A program made the position numbers and the translations under genes. The notes beneath the pieces were generated by a model, which did not search any database, was not told the origin of the DNA, and saw only the letters and a list, made by a program, of their open reading frames with translations. This document shows positions 29,525 through 38,869 of a stretch of DNA of 64,000 nucleotides, piece after piece (the stretch's first letter is position 1; each line of letters opens with the position of its first letter). The stretch covers positions 180,848 through 244,847 of the forward strand of contig CABZPR010000001.1 in NCBI GenBank assembly GCA_902527545.1, written 5' to 3'. The stretch comes from an uncultured Alphaproteobacteria bacterium. Its GTDB lineage: Bacteria > Pseudomonadota > Alphaproteobacteria > HIMB59.

Positions 29525-30405
29525 CTTAAAAAAATAATCCCCGCCCCAAAACAAGTTAATGTAGCGCCTATTGCTGCTAAATGCCCTGCATAATTTTTAG
29601 TAACAATCCACAATATAGGAATTATCATAATTGGCATTGTGCTAGATAAAGTTGAAATAATTCCCGGATCACCAGTTTTAAGAGCAATTATTAACATAGT
29701 CATACCAACACCCATTCCCATAAAACCAAGAAAAATACTATAAAAAGTTTTTTTAAAATCTTTCATTCTTTCTAAAAGATTATTATTTTTCAAAAATCCT
29801 AAGCTGAAAAACATCAATATTGCTGCGATGAAAACTCTTAAATAGGATACGATAATAGGATCTGTTACCTCAAGCGCAGGCTTCATAAGAATAATCCCGA
29901 TAGCCTGACACAGTGCTAAACCTACACCAGCAATAAGTCCAATATATTTGTTTCCTTGAATATTTTCCAAGTCATCATCAGGAATTGTTCTATTAAATTG
30001 TATTGCAACTATGATGCCAAAAAAAATCAAAAAGCATCCAAAAAGTTCGAACATAGAGGGAAGAGTTTGTAAAAATATTTTTGCTAAAATAATTGTAAAT
30101 GGTATTTGTAAAGAGAATAATAAAGCTTGCCTTCTAGGTCCAAGTCTTTTGAGACAAACAAATAAAAACGTATCTCCTATTATAATGCCAATTACAGAAG
30201 ATAAAAATATTGATATGAATATTGATTTATTAAAATAAACTGGATCCCAGTTAACTACAACGTAAGGTAAGAAAAGTACTATTATTCCTATTAGCCTTAA
30301 AATGTTATAATTATAACTTCCAAAATATCTGACAATTCTAGTTGCTGATAAAGCAACCATAGACCAAATAGCTGCAGCGCCAATTGCTAAGATGTATCCA
30401 ATCAC
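29521..30405 (-). CDS. EamA/DMT-family transporter
   Basis: Ten hydrophobic helices, two EamA-like halves. Confidence 0.9.
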   Translation of the reverse strand: MIGYILAIGAAAIWSMVALSATRIVRYFGSYNYNILRLIGIIVLFLPYVVVNWDPVYFNKSIFISIFLSSVIGIIIGDTFLFVCLKRLGPRRQALLFSLQIPFTIILAKIFLQTLPSMFELFGCFLIFFGIIVAIQFNRTIPDDDLENIQGNKYIGLIAGVGLALCQAIGIILMKPALEVTDPIIVSYLRVFIAAILMFFSLGFLKNNNLLERMKDFKKTFYSIFLGFMGMGVGMTMLIIALKTGDPGIISTLSSTMPIMIIPILWIVTKNYAGHLAAIGATLTCFGAGIIFLS

Positions 30406-30456
30406 GCGAGGATATTAATGACTAATTAAAAAGATTGATATGTTAATTTAAAAAAA

Positions 30457-30478
30457 AAGGGGCCAATAATGACCCCTT
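30457..30478 (-). terminator. Rho-independent terminator for the 30500-31207 gene
   Basis: AAGGGG/CCCCTT stem followed by U-tract on the minus strand. Confidence 0.8.
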
Positions 30479-30499
30479 ATAATTTAATTTGAAATTTAT

Positions 30500-31207
30500 T
30501 TATCTTCTTTGACCAAATAATTGCATCAACATTATGAATAGGTTTATAAAGTCTAAGTATAATGTAAGTGCACCCATGATCGCAGCTTTTCCTGCAAAAG
30601 CAGTTCCAGCAACTTGATAATAAGTTGATTTAATTCTTTGAGTATCGTAAGCAGTTAAACCCACAAACACTAAAACACCCACACAAGAAATGACAAAGTG
30701 CATTGCTGAACTTTGCATGAAGATGTTTACGATACTTGCAAGAATAATACCGATTAAACCCATGATTAAAAAAGAGCCAAACTTTGTTAAGTCCCTTTTA
30801 GTGGTATAACCATAGATGCTCATCGCTGCAAAGGTACTACATGTAATTAAAAACACTCTTGCAACACTTAAACCTGTAAAAGCGTATAAAATTGAAGATA
30901 ATGATATTCCCATCACAGCCGCAAATGCCCAAAAAGTCATCTGAGCTGCCGACAGGGACATTTTCTGTAATCTTGCGCCTAAGAAGAAAATAAATCCAAG
31001 AGGTGCAAGCATAACAATCCATTGTAAGCCCGATCCGAAAACGGCTTGCATTAAAGTATCAGAGCTTGCGAATGCCCATGCCACTAAACCACTGATCGCT
31101 AGACCAGATGTCATGTAGTTATAGACTTTCATCATATACTCTCTTAAACCCGCATCGATGGCCGTCGATTGCGACTGAGTATATGCATTTTGTTTTAATT
31201 CAACCAT
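30500..31207 (-). CDS. Bax inhibitor-1/YccA-family membrane protein
   Basis: LREYMMKVYNYMTSGLAISGLVAW; TAYDTQRIK; ALTLYLDFINLFIMLMQLFGQRR. Confidence 0.95.
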   Translation of the reverse strand: MVELKQNAYTQSQSTAIDAGLREYMMKVYNYMTSGLAISGLVAWAFASSDTLMQAVFGSGLQWIVMLAPLGFIFFLGARLQKMSLSAAQMTFWAFAAVMGISLSSILYAFTGLSVARVFLITCSTFAAMSIYGYTTKRDLTKFGSFLIMGLIGIILASIVNIFMQSSAMHFVISCVGVLVFVGLTAYDTQRIKSTYYQVAGTAFAGKAAIMGALTLYLDFINLFIMLMQLFGQRR

Positions 31208-31278
31208 TGTTTCTCCTTGTATTATATTAATATGGCGATGAACTTGATTTTTTTCAAGTAAAACCGTATGAATCTTTT

Positions 31279-32316
31279 ATGAAATTCAAACCCTTAGGAA
31301 ATACTGACTTAAAAGTAAGCCTTATTTGCCTTGGTACAATGACTTGGGGTGAGCAAAATACAGAAAATGAGGCGTTTGAGCAAATGGATTATTCTTTGGA
31401 AAAAGGGGTCAATTTCTTTGATACTGCGGAATATTATTCAGTTAAAGGGAAAGAAAAAACATATGGTGCCACTGAAAAAATAATTGGTAATTGGTTTAAA
31501 CAGAAAAATAATAGAGAGAGAGTAATATTAGCATCAAAAGTCGCAGGCCCTGATGTAAGATGGATTAGAGGAGGTGGCCTACAATTTAATGAGAAACATT
31601 TCACCGAAGCATTAGAGGGAAGTCTAAAAAGATTACAAACAGATTACATTGATCTTTATCAACTACATTGGCCAGAGAGAAAAACAAATTTTTTTGGAAG
31701 GCTAGGATATAAAAATTATAAAGAAGAAAAAGAATGGACTCCCTTTGAAGAAATTTTAGAGACAGCAAAAAAATTTATCGATCAAGGTAAGATTAGATAT
31801 CTAGGCTTGTCTAATGAAACTCCTTATGGCTTGTCTAATTACATCAACTTATCCAAATATAAAAATCTACCAAGAGTCATGTCTGTTCAAAATCCATATA
31901 GTTTATTAAACAGAACTTATGAAGTAGGCATGTCTGAAATATCCATTAGAGATCAGGTGGGTTTATTAGCTTATTCTCCTTTAGCTTGTGGTGTGTTAAC
32001 TGGAAAATACAGAAACTCAAAAAAACCCGATGGTGCTCGATTAACAATTTGGGAGGATTGGACAAGGTACACCAATGAGAGATCAGTTGTTGCAACAGAG
32101 CAATACTGTAAAATTGCAGAGGATAATGGACTAACCCCTACCGAATTGTCTCTTGCATTTGTTAATCAACAAGACTTTGTTACAAGTAATATTATTGGTG
32201 CAACAAAAATGGATCAGTTGAAAGAAAATATAAATTCAGTAGATATAGAATTATCAAAAGAAATTATTGATAAAATTAATGATATTCATGAAAATAATCC
32301 ATCACCCGCACCTTAA
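31279..32316 (+). CDS. Aldo/keto reductase (Tas-like)
   Basis: LGNTDLKVSLICLGTMTWGEQN; YIDLYQLHWPER; LLAYSPLACGVLTGKY. Confidence 0.95.
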   Translation: MKFKPLGNTDLKVSLICLGTMTWGEQNTENEAFEQMDYSLEKGVNFFDTAEYYSVKGKEKTYGATEKIIGNWFKQKNNRERVILASKVAGPDVRWIRGGGLQFNEKHFTEALEGSLKRLQTDYIDLYQLHWPERKTNFFGRLGYKNYKEEKEWTPFEEILETAKKFIDQGKIRYLGLSNETPYGLSNYINLSKYKNLPRVMSVQNPYSLLNRTYEVGMSEISIRDQVGLLAYSPLACGVLTGKYRNSKKPDGARLTIWEDWTRYTNERSVVATEQYCKIAEDNGLTPTELSLAFVNQQDFVTSNIIGATKMDQLKENINSVDIELSKEIIDKINDIHENNPSPAP

Positions 32317-32319
32317 GAT

Positions 32320-32562
32320 ATGACTGAATGGCCAAGAGATAATGAGGGTAGATTAAAAAAAACTTTCGAATTTAAAAATTACAGAAAAAGCTTTGCTTTT
32401 ACTAGCCAAGTGGCGATGTTGTCTGAAAAAAAAAATCATCATCCCCAAATTACTTTAGATTATGGAACTGTTACCATATCTATTATTTCTCACGATGTTC
32501 AGAAAGTTACACAAAGAGATCTAGATTTAGCAGAGCAAATCGATAAACTTTATCAAGAATGA
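32320..32562 (+). CDS. Pterin-4a-carbinolamine dehydratase-like
   Basis: EKKNHHPQITLDYGTVTISIISHDVQKVTQRDLDLAEQID. Confidence 0.92.
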   Translation: MTEWPRDNEGRLKKTFEFKNYRKSFAFTSQVAMLSEKKNHHPQITLDYGTVTISIISHDVQKVTQRDLDLAEQIDKLYQE

Positions 32563-32957
32563 TTTACCTTATAGGTATTCCTGGTTTAATTCCTTTTTAT
32601 CTTTGTTTTTACAATATTGACTTAATATTTCTTGATTTTAATAAAGATATGTTTGTTTATTACTCCGCAGTAATAATGTCATTTTTAGGTGCCGTTTATT
32701 GGGGTGTTTACCTTCAATCAAAAAATAATATTGCAATTTTATTTAGTGTTTGCCCAGCTGTTTATGCATTTCTGGTTTTAGCATTTGATTTAAAATTTGA
32801 TGAAACTATTGGATTTTTTATAGCAGGCTATTTCATAGTTTTATGCTTTGATTTCTTTTTTTATTTTAAAGAAAAAATAATTCAAACCGATTATTTTATT
32901 CTAAGGTTGATGCTAACTGCAGGGATTGCTCCCGCCCATATCCTATATATTTTATAA
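32559..32957 (+). CDS. DUF3429-like membrane protein
   Basis: IMSFLGAVYWG; LRLMLTAGIAPAHILYIL. Confidence 0.75.
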   Translation: MIYLIGIPGLIPFYLCFYNIDLIFLDFNKDMFVYYSAVIMSFLGAVYWGVYLQSKNNIAILFSVCPAVYAFLVLAFDLKFDETIGFFIAGYFIVLCFDFFFYFKEKIIQTDYFILRLMLTAGIAPAHILYIL

Positions 32958-32963
32958 TAAAAA

Positions 32964-33578
32964 TTAGTTAGCTATTAAATTTAATAACTTACCAAACTTA
33001 CCAGAGAATTTGATTTTGCCATGAGTGTAAGCTAATCCGATACAACCAGTTTGAGCATGACCAACTGGAGTATGATTATGGTTGTCACTTCTTACTTGAA
33101 CAGAGCCTTGGTTATAATTTCCATACTCATCACTATAAGAACCGTGCAAAACTAAAAAACTTTCATTGCCCTCGTGCGTGTGTTGAGGAATTTTTGCACC
33201 AGGCATTACATGGATGAGTTCTAATTTTTCATTATTATCTTTAGGAAGTATAGAAGCAACTTTAACGTCTTTAAAAGATTTCCATTTTATATTTTTATTT
33301 CTTAAGTGGGATCTCAAAGTAAGTGGCAATTGACTTAACAAAGGATCATGCTCTTCATTAATTTGTGGCGCTGATTTTTCATTATTAGTTTGATCTAAAA
33401 CTCTATTCCATAGGTCTTTAGATAAAGGAGATGTCTCAGCCTTATCTAAAAAATATCCACCCACCTCGTTGATAGCAGAGTTAAGAGATTTATTATCAGG
33501 ATCAACTTCAACTAAGCACTGTTGGAAAAGAAGACTTGCTGGAGAATTTACAGGTGTACTTAAAATTTCATATGTCAT
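32964..33578 (-). CDS. ChrR-like cupin anti-sigma factor
   Basis: Cupin IPQHTHEGNESFLVLHGSYSDEYGNYNQGSV; adjacent to ECF sigma factor. Confidence 0.88.
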   Translation of the reverse strand: MTYEILSTPVNSPASLLFQQCLVEVDPDNKSLNSAINEVGGYFLDKAETSPLSKDLWNRVLDQTNNEKSAPQINEEHDPLLSQLPLTLRSHLRNKNIKWKSFKDVKVASILPKDNNEKLELIHVMPGAKIPQHTHEGNESFLVLHGSYSDEYGNYNQGSVQVRSDNHNHTPVGHAQTGCIGLAYTHGKIKFSGKFGKLLNLIAN

Positions 33579-34174
33579 CAGTTAACCATACTTCCGCTGT
33601 CATTATTTAGATTAACCATATTTCCGTCTTGTTCCAATTTGCCGCGGATCTTCTCCAATGCTAAACGAATTCTTGATTTTACCGTGCCTAAAGGGATTTT
33701 GGTTATCTCGGCAATTTCTCCATGAGATTTCTCCTCAAAGAAATTCATTTTTAACAGATCTAGTTGATCCTTTGGAAGATTATCTAAATATTTTGCCACC
33801 ATTTCAAATTTTTGGTCATGTTCAATATTTTCGTCTGCTTTAGACTCAACGGGAGGTAAAATAGCAGTCTCTATGTCCTCCAAGACCGCTTTTCTGGTTT
33901 TTCTTAAAATATCAATTTTCTTGTTACGAGCGATAGTATAAATCCAAGTGCTTGGTGAAGCCACAGACGAGTCATAATAATCAGCTTTGGTCCAAATAAT
34001 AGTCATGGTTTCTTGAATGATTTCCTCTGCAACAGCCTCGTCCGCACCTGACTTCATTAAAAAAGACTTTAGCCTAGGACCAAAATAATCAAAAATTTTT
34101 TTAAAACTTCCAATATCCTGCCTCTCAGCAATATTCTGAAGTGCTTCTACAAAGGGATTTTTAACTTTTACCAT
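33578..34174 (-). CDS. ECF RNA polymerase sigma factor, RpoE/ChrR-type
   Basis: Region 2 IIQETMTIIWTKADYYDSSVASPSTWIYTIARNKKIDILRK; region 4 IAEITKIPLGTVKSRIRLALEKIR; GGAGGAATTG RBS before trimmed start. Confidence 0.93.
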   Translation of the reverse strand: MVKVKNPFVEALQNIAERQDIGSFKKIFDYFGPRLKSFLMKSGADEAVAEEIIQETMTIIWTKADYYDSSVASPSTWIYTIARNKKIDILRKTRKAVLEDIETAILPPVESKADENIEHDQKFEMVAKYLDNLPKDQLDLLKMNFFEEKSHGEIAEITKIPLGTVKSRIRLALEKIRGKLEQDGNMVNLNNDSGSMVN

Positions 34175-34253
34175 CAATTCCTCCAAGTACATCTTTCCAT
34201 TTATTATTTTAAAAATCAATCTTAATTGGTATATTCTCTGACATCAAATCACC

Positions 34254-34730
34254 ATGTTTAAAAAAAAATTATCACTGCTAAGTTTGTTTTTATGTTTTTT
34301 AATGAGCAGTTTGTTTGCTAGTCACTCTATTGACTTTGAGCATGGCAAGTGGTCTTTCAAAAAAATAAACAATAAAACATGTTCAATTTTTCAAGTGCCT
34401 ACACAAGAAAAAGGTGACTACACAAATAGAGGAGCGGTAATTTTTTATGTATTTAAGGAAGGTGCGGCTGAATACGTAAGAATTGATGCTGGCTATCCAT
34501 ATGACTCACAAAAATATGTTAAAGTTTCTATTGACTCAAAAAATTATCAATTTTTTGGAGAAGACGACTCTGCTTGGTCAATGGCAGATGACACTGTCAT
34601 CATTAAAGCGTTAAAAGCTGGAAAAAAAATGACAGTTGTTGGATATTCTAAAAGAGGTACAGAAACAACGGATACGTATACGTTAATAGGTTTTACTAAC
34701 GCATATAATTCTCTTCAACAAGACTGCTAA
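34254..34730 (+). CDS. Invasion-associated locus B (IalB)-like exported protein
   Basis: Signal peptide; [44 protein letters not shown]. Confidence 0.75.
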   Translation: MFKKKLSLLSLFLCFLMSSLFASHSIDFEHGKWSFKKINNKTCSIFQVPTQEKGDYTNRGAVIFYVFKEGAAEYVRIDAGYPYDSQKYVKVSIDSKNYQFFGEDDSAWSMADDTVIIKALKAGKKMTVVGYSKRGTETTDTYTLIGFTNAYNSLQQDC

Positions 34731-34734
34731 GAAT

Positions 34735-35928
34735 ATGAAAAATAAAATTGTTTTAGCCTACTCAGGCGGATTGGACACAAGTGTCATATTAAAATGGCTG
34801 CAAACAGAATATAACGCAGATGTCATTGCCTACGCAGCAGATCTTGGTCAAGGTGCAGAATTAACTGAAGCGAAAATCAAAGCAAAAAAACTTGGTGCAA
34901 AGAAAATATACGTTGAAAATTTAAAAGAGGAATTTGTTCGTGATTATGTTTTTCCTATGTTTCGTTGTAATACAATATATGAGGGTGAGTATCTTTTAGG
35001 CACATCAATTGCTAGACCATTAATTGCAAAGAGACAAATTGAAATTGCAAAAAAAGAAAAAGCAAATGCTGTTTCGCATGGAGCAACAGGTAAAGGAAAC
35101 GATCAAGTACGATTTGAATTTTCTTATTATGCTTTAGAGCCTAAAATAAAAGTAATTGCACCTTGGAGAGAGTGGGACTTGTCATCAAGAACTAAACTTT
35201 TGGAATTTGCAGCTAAAAATAAAATTCCTATCATGAAACATAATAAAAAAGACTCTCCTTACAGCGTAGATGCAAATGTTCTTCATCGATCTGCAGAGGG
35301 AAAAATTCTTGAAGATCCATGGAAAAGACCTCCTGAAAATGTATTTGGAATTTCTAAAAGCCCGCAGTCGGCCCCAAATAAAGAGATAGTTATTACTATC
35401 CAATTTAAAAATGGTGACCCGATTGCTATCAATGGAAAAAAAATGTCCCCATTTAATTTATTAGAAAAGTTGAATAAATTAGGAGCATCTAATGGAATTG
35501 GAAGAGTGGATATTGTAGAAAACAGATATGTAGGAATTAAATCTCGCGGCGTCTATGAAACACCGGGTGGTACAATTCTTCTCAAAGCACATCGTGCAAT
35601 GGAAAGCATAACTCTTGATAGAGAAGAGGTTTTTACGAAAGACGAGATCATGCCAAAGTATGCAAGATTAGTTTATAATGGATATTGGTTTGCTCCAGAA
35701 AGAGTGATGATGCAAAAAGCTATTGATGCCACTCAGAAAAGAGTAAATGGCCAAGTAAAACTTGCACTCTATAAAGGCAATGTGATTGTAATTGGAAGGC
35801 AGTCACCTAATAGCCTGTATGACGAAGATCTTGCAACGTTTGAAAGTTCTAATTACGATCAACGTGATGCAGAGGGTTTTATAAAACTTAATGCTTTGAG
35901 ATTAAAAAAAAATAAACTTAAATTTTAG
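34735..35928 (+). CDS. argG: Argininosuccinate synthase
   Basis: [52 protein letters not shown]. Confidence 0.98.
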   Translation: MKNKIVLAYSGGLDTSVILKWLQTEYNADVIAYAADLGQGAELTEAKIKAKKLGAKKIYVENLKEEFVRDYVFPMFRCNTIYEGEYLLGTSIARPLIAKRQIEIAKKEKANAVSHGATGKGNDQVRFEFSYYALEPKIKVIAPWREWDLSSRTKLLEFAAKNKIPIMKHNKKDSPYSVDANVLHRSAEGKILEDPWKRPPENVFGISKSPQSAPNKEIVITIQFKNGDPIAINGKKMSPFNLLEKLNKLGASNGIGRVDIVENRYVGIKSRGVYETPGGTILLKAHRAMESITLDREEVFTKDEIMPKYARLVYNGYWFAPERVMMQKAIDATQKRVNGQVKLALYKGNVIVIGRQSPNSLYDEDLATFESSNYDQRDAEGFIKLNALRLKKNKLKF

Positions 35929-36304
35929 GGCCCACATTGCCTTCTGCTAGGTGAAGTGTATCGATGCGATCTTCAACTTTAAAAATTTTTCCATTTTCAT
36001 TATAGTGAGCAATTTGTATATCCCAAATATTTGTAATTGTTGAAGAATTACCTCTTGAAATAATAATTAAAATTCTTTTTTCCTTATCATGATAAACCTC
36101 ATCAATGGTTTCTTTCCAGTTTGGAAAAGATTTAGCAAGGTGTTCAAAAAGATCGTTGATGCTTTTTTTATCATAAACACCTGCTGCTACATGTTTTGGG
36201 TGCAATATAAATTTTATATCGTCAGTACAATATTCTAAAAATTTATCTAAATTATGATCTTTTAGAAGTAAATCAAAAATCTCTCTTGCTTTAATCTCAT
36301 TCAA
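35918..36304 (-). CDS. SnoaL-like (NTF2-fold) protein
   Basis: Size and pattern [17 protein letters not shown]. Confidence 0.7.
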   Translation of the reverse strand: MNEIKAREIFDLLLKDHNLDKFLEYCTDDIKFILHPKHVAAGVYDKKSINDLFEHLAKSFPNWKETIDEVYHDKEKRILIIISRGNSSTITNIWDIQIAHYNENGKIFKVEDRIDTLHLAEGNVGPKI

Positions 36305-36311
36305 TTTTTAT

Positions 36312-38720
36312 TTATCCTTGTGTCAAAAAATAATCTGATATGCCCAACTCCATAATATCTGCTATAACATTTATAATTTGATCTTTATGTTCTGGGCCAA
36401 CTAAAATTCTATACATTACAGGGTCAGACACCATCGTAGGTCTAACTTCAACACGCGTTCCAATTTTTTTTGATATGTCGTCAGCTACAATTTGAGAGAC
36501 TTTTTCTTTTTTAAAAGCACCAACTTGAATAAATGCTGATTGATTAGGGTTATAGGATGTCATTGACTCAATTTGATCTCCAAGACTATCGTTAAGTGCA
36601 GCAATCAATACATTTTTATTTGGTTTAGGCTTAGATTTAATTTTAAAACTTGAGTCGAGGATAATATCTAGGTCCTCTAAATCTTTATCCTCTTTAAAAC
36701 TGATTGCAGCAATTAGTGAATCTAACATCTCTTCATTTACTTCTTCTTTAGTTGTAATAACTTCTTCTATCTTTTTTTCCAAAGCTTTGTTGAGTGCATT
36801 TAATTGCTCCTCATTAACAGTTTCTTCTTCAATTGTTTTTAGTTCAGGAACCGTTTTAGGATTTTGATTATTAATATCCCAAGATAACGTAAATGTATCT
36901 GATATATTTGTTATATCATTGCTTGCTTCTATTGTTAGATTCAATGAGCCAGTAGCAAATGGTGGGTTGCCGACAAATGTATATTGCGATGGAAGGAAGA
37001 CTAACCATGATGGTAAGGCGTCCCCATTAGCCATCTTTACATTGTATCTAGTTTTTCCACTACCCTCCAAATAAAAGGATTTTTCATCAAACTTAAATAT
37101 AAAATCAACGAAATTATAATTTGATAAATTAACATTATCTTCAACGATTTTGGTTGTTTGAACGAGCACAGGGTTTTGATCATTTAATGGAATTGCAACA
37201 AATGAATTATATTTTTTTGTCCAACGATTTAAGTTTTCTTTTAGGGCTAATGCAAGTTCGCTATCACCAATCTGTGATAAATTTTCTGGTGTAAAGTTCA
37301 TACCTACAGATGAATACAATGTGCCCAGACTATATTGTAATTCAGCGTAGGCTATGTCGTTTCTTAAACGAGAAACAAGTAGACTTGCTTCTTCTCTAAT
37401 CATTTCTAATTCTCCAAAACGAGAAATTTTTTGAGCATTAGATATTAAATCGTTAATTCTTTGGGCAACATTCAGATAATGTTTGGCGTTACTGTATTCT
37501 CTTAAACTTTGTGCATAGTTGATATTAGCAATGTGGACTTGAGATAAAACAGCCATTGAAACTGCCAATCTTTGTTCTTCGATGAGTTTTTCATTAATTT
37601 TATTAATATCATTAATATTACCAGCTTGGAAAATATTCAATAAATTAGCGCCGAAAACAGCACCGTACTCTACATTATCTTTATTTAACAAATACTTATT
37701 AGAGTCATAAGTCCATGTAGCGTTAAACTGAAGGGAAGGAAATAATGAAAGCATTGATGCTTTTGCTTCTTGTGCAGAAACTTTTTCTTGGTATCTAACT
37801 TCTAGTAATTCAGGTCTTGAAAATAATGCTGCTTCTTCTTGCTCTTCTAGAGACATATTTAACTCCGTTAGAGGCTGTTCTGTTTTTACTAAAATGTATT
37901 CCTGATCCGGCAAAAGTCCCATTAATTTAGATAACTGCGCGCGCGAGTCCATTAAAGCTCGACGCTGTGTATTTAAAATTTGCAAAACATCAAGTAATTC
38001 TTTTTGGTATAATAAAGCATCCATAGGCGAACTAATTAAAAGTTCTTCAATATATTCATAGTCATCTAATGCAGCATTAACTCTGTCCATTAAAGGATTT
38101 ATTTGACTTAATAACTCATCAGCAGAAAGTGTCTTCCAATAAGCATAAATAACTTCTTTTGTTAAATTATGAATGGCCTTTCGCTCTAACTCTTTTGAAA
38201 TTAAATATTTGTTAGCTTGCTGACCTGCTCTAACATAAGACAGACCAAAGTCTAATGCATTCCAAGTGAAACCTATATCATACGAATTTGACGGTGTTTG
38301 TTGTGAAAGTGTATAAGTAGGGCTATCAGCTATAGCTTCTGCCGCTACATTTTCTTCTCCATCAGTAATATCAGTAGTCATATTTACGCTAGTTGATGCT
38401 GGATGCTTTTCTAAAACTTTGTAACCAGCATTCACAGATAATTTTGGTAACATATCAAACTTAACCACATCTATTTGACCCTGACTTAATGCGGAGTCCA
38501 TAAGGTTCAATCGTAAATCACGGTTATTCTTAATTGCGATCGCAATAGCCTGGTAAAGATCAATTTCTAAAGGTGCATTTTCAGATGTTTGTTTGAGATA
38601 CTCTAAATCCTCTTGGGATGAAAGTTGGACTTCTTCTTTTACAATTGGCATGGGTGTCTTAGAACACCCCCAAATGAATATTGATGCAATTAATACAACA
38701 AAAACCTTATAATTAGCCAT
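36312..38720 (-). CDS. TolC-like outer-membrane lipoprotein with Ig-like region and C-terminal SPOR domain
   Basis: Lipobox-like IASIFIWGC; two TolC coiled-coil repeats (LDFGLSYVRAGQQANKYLI, LLNIFQAGNINDINKINEKLIEEQRLAV); C-terminal SAFIQVGAFKKEKVSQIVADDISKKIG...YRILVGP. Confidence 0.88.
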   Translation of the reverse strand: MANYKVFVVLIASIFIWGCSKTPMPIVKEEVQLSSQEDLEYLKQTSENAPLEIDLYQAIAIAIKNNRDLRLNLMDSALSQGQIDVVKFDMLPKLSVNAGYKVLEKHPASTSVNMTTDITDGEENVAAEAIADSPTYTLSQQTPSNSYDIGFTWNALDFGLSYVRAGQQANKYLISKELERKAIHNLTKEVIYAYWKTLSADELLSQINPLMDRVNAALDDYEYIEELLISSPMDALLYQKELLDVLQILNTQRRALMDSRAQLSKLMGLLPDQEYILVKTEQPLTELNMSLEEQEEAALFSRPELLEVRYQEKVSAQEAKASMLSLFPSLQFNATWTYDSNKYLLNKDNVEYGAVFGANLLNIFQAGNINDINKINEKLIEEQRLAVSMAVLSQVHIANINYAQSLREYSNAKHYLNVAQRINDLISNAQKISRFGELEMIREEASLLVSRLRNDIAYAELQYSLGTLYSSVGMNFTPENLSQIGDSELALALKENLNRWTKKYNSFVAIPLNDQNPVLVQTTKIVEDNVNLSNYNFVDFIFKFDEKSFYLEGSGKTRYNVKMANGDALPSWLVFLPSQYTFVGNPPFATGSLNLTIEASNDITNISDTFTLSWDINNQNPKTVPELKTIEEETVNEEQLNALNKALEKKIEEVITTKEEVNEEMLDSLIAAISFKEDKDLEDLDIILDSSFKIKSKPKPNKNVLIAALNDSLGDQIESMTSYNPNQSAFIQVGAFKKEKVSQIVADDISKKIGTRVEVRPTMVSDPVMYRILVGPEHKDQIINVIADIMELGISDYFLTQG

Positions 38721-38755
38721 TCTTTCCCCGTCAAAAATAACAGCATAAAATCTCA

Positions 38756-38778
38756 TAGTTGTGGATAAAAAACAACTA
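38756..38778. promoter_or_regulatory. Inverted repeat TAGTTGT-N9-ACAACTA in the TolC/giant-protein divergent intergenic region
   Basis: Perfect 7-bp arms upstream of both genes. Confidence 0.45.
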
Positions 38779-38869
38779 CGAAATGTCTATATATTTTTAC
38801 AAATTAAATGAAAATCCATTGAATCTATTGTATATTTCTGGGCTGGAGAGATAAGAGGAGAGTAAATAA

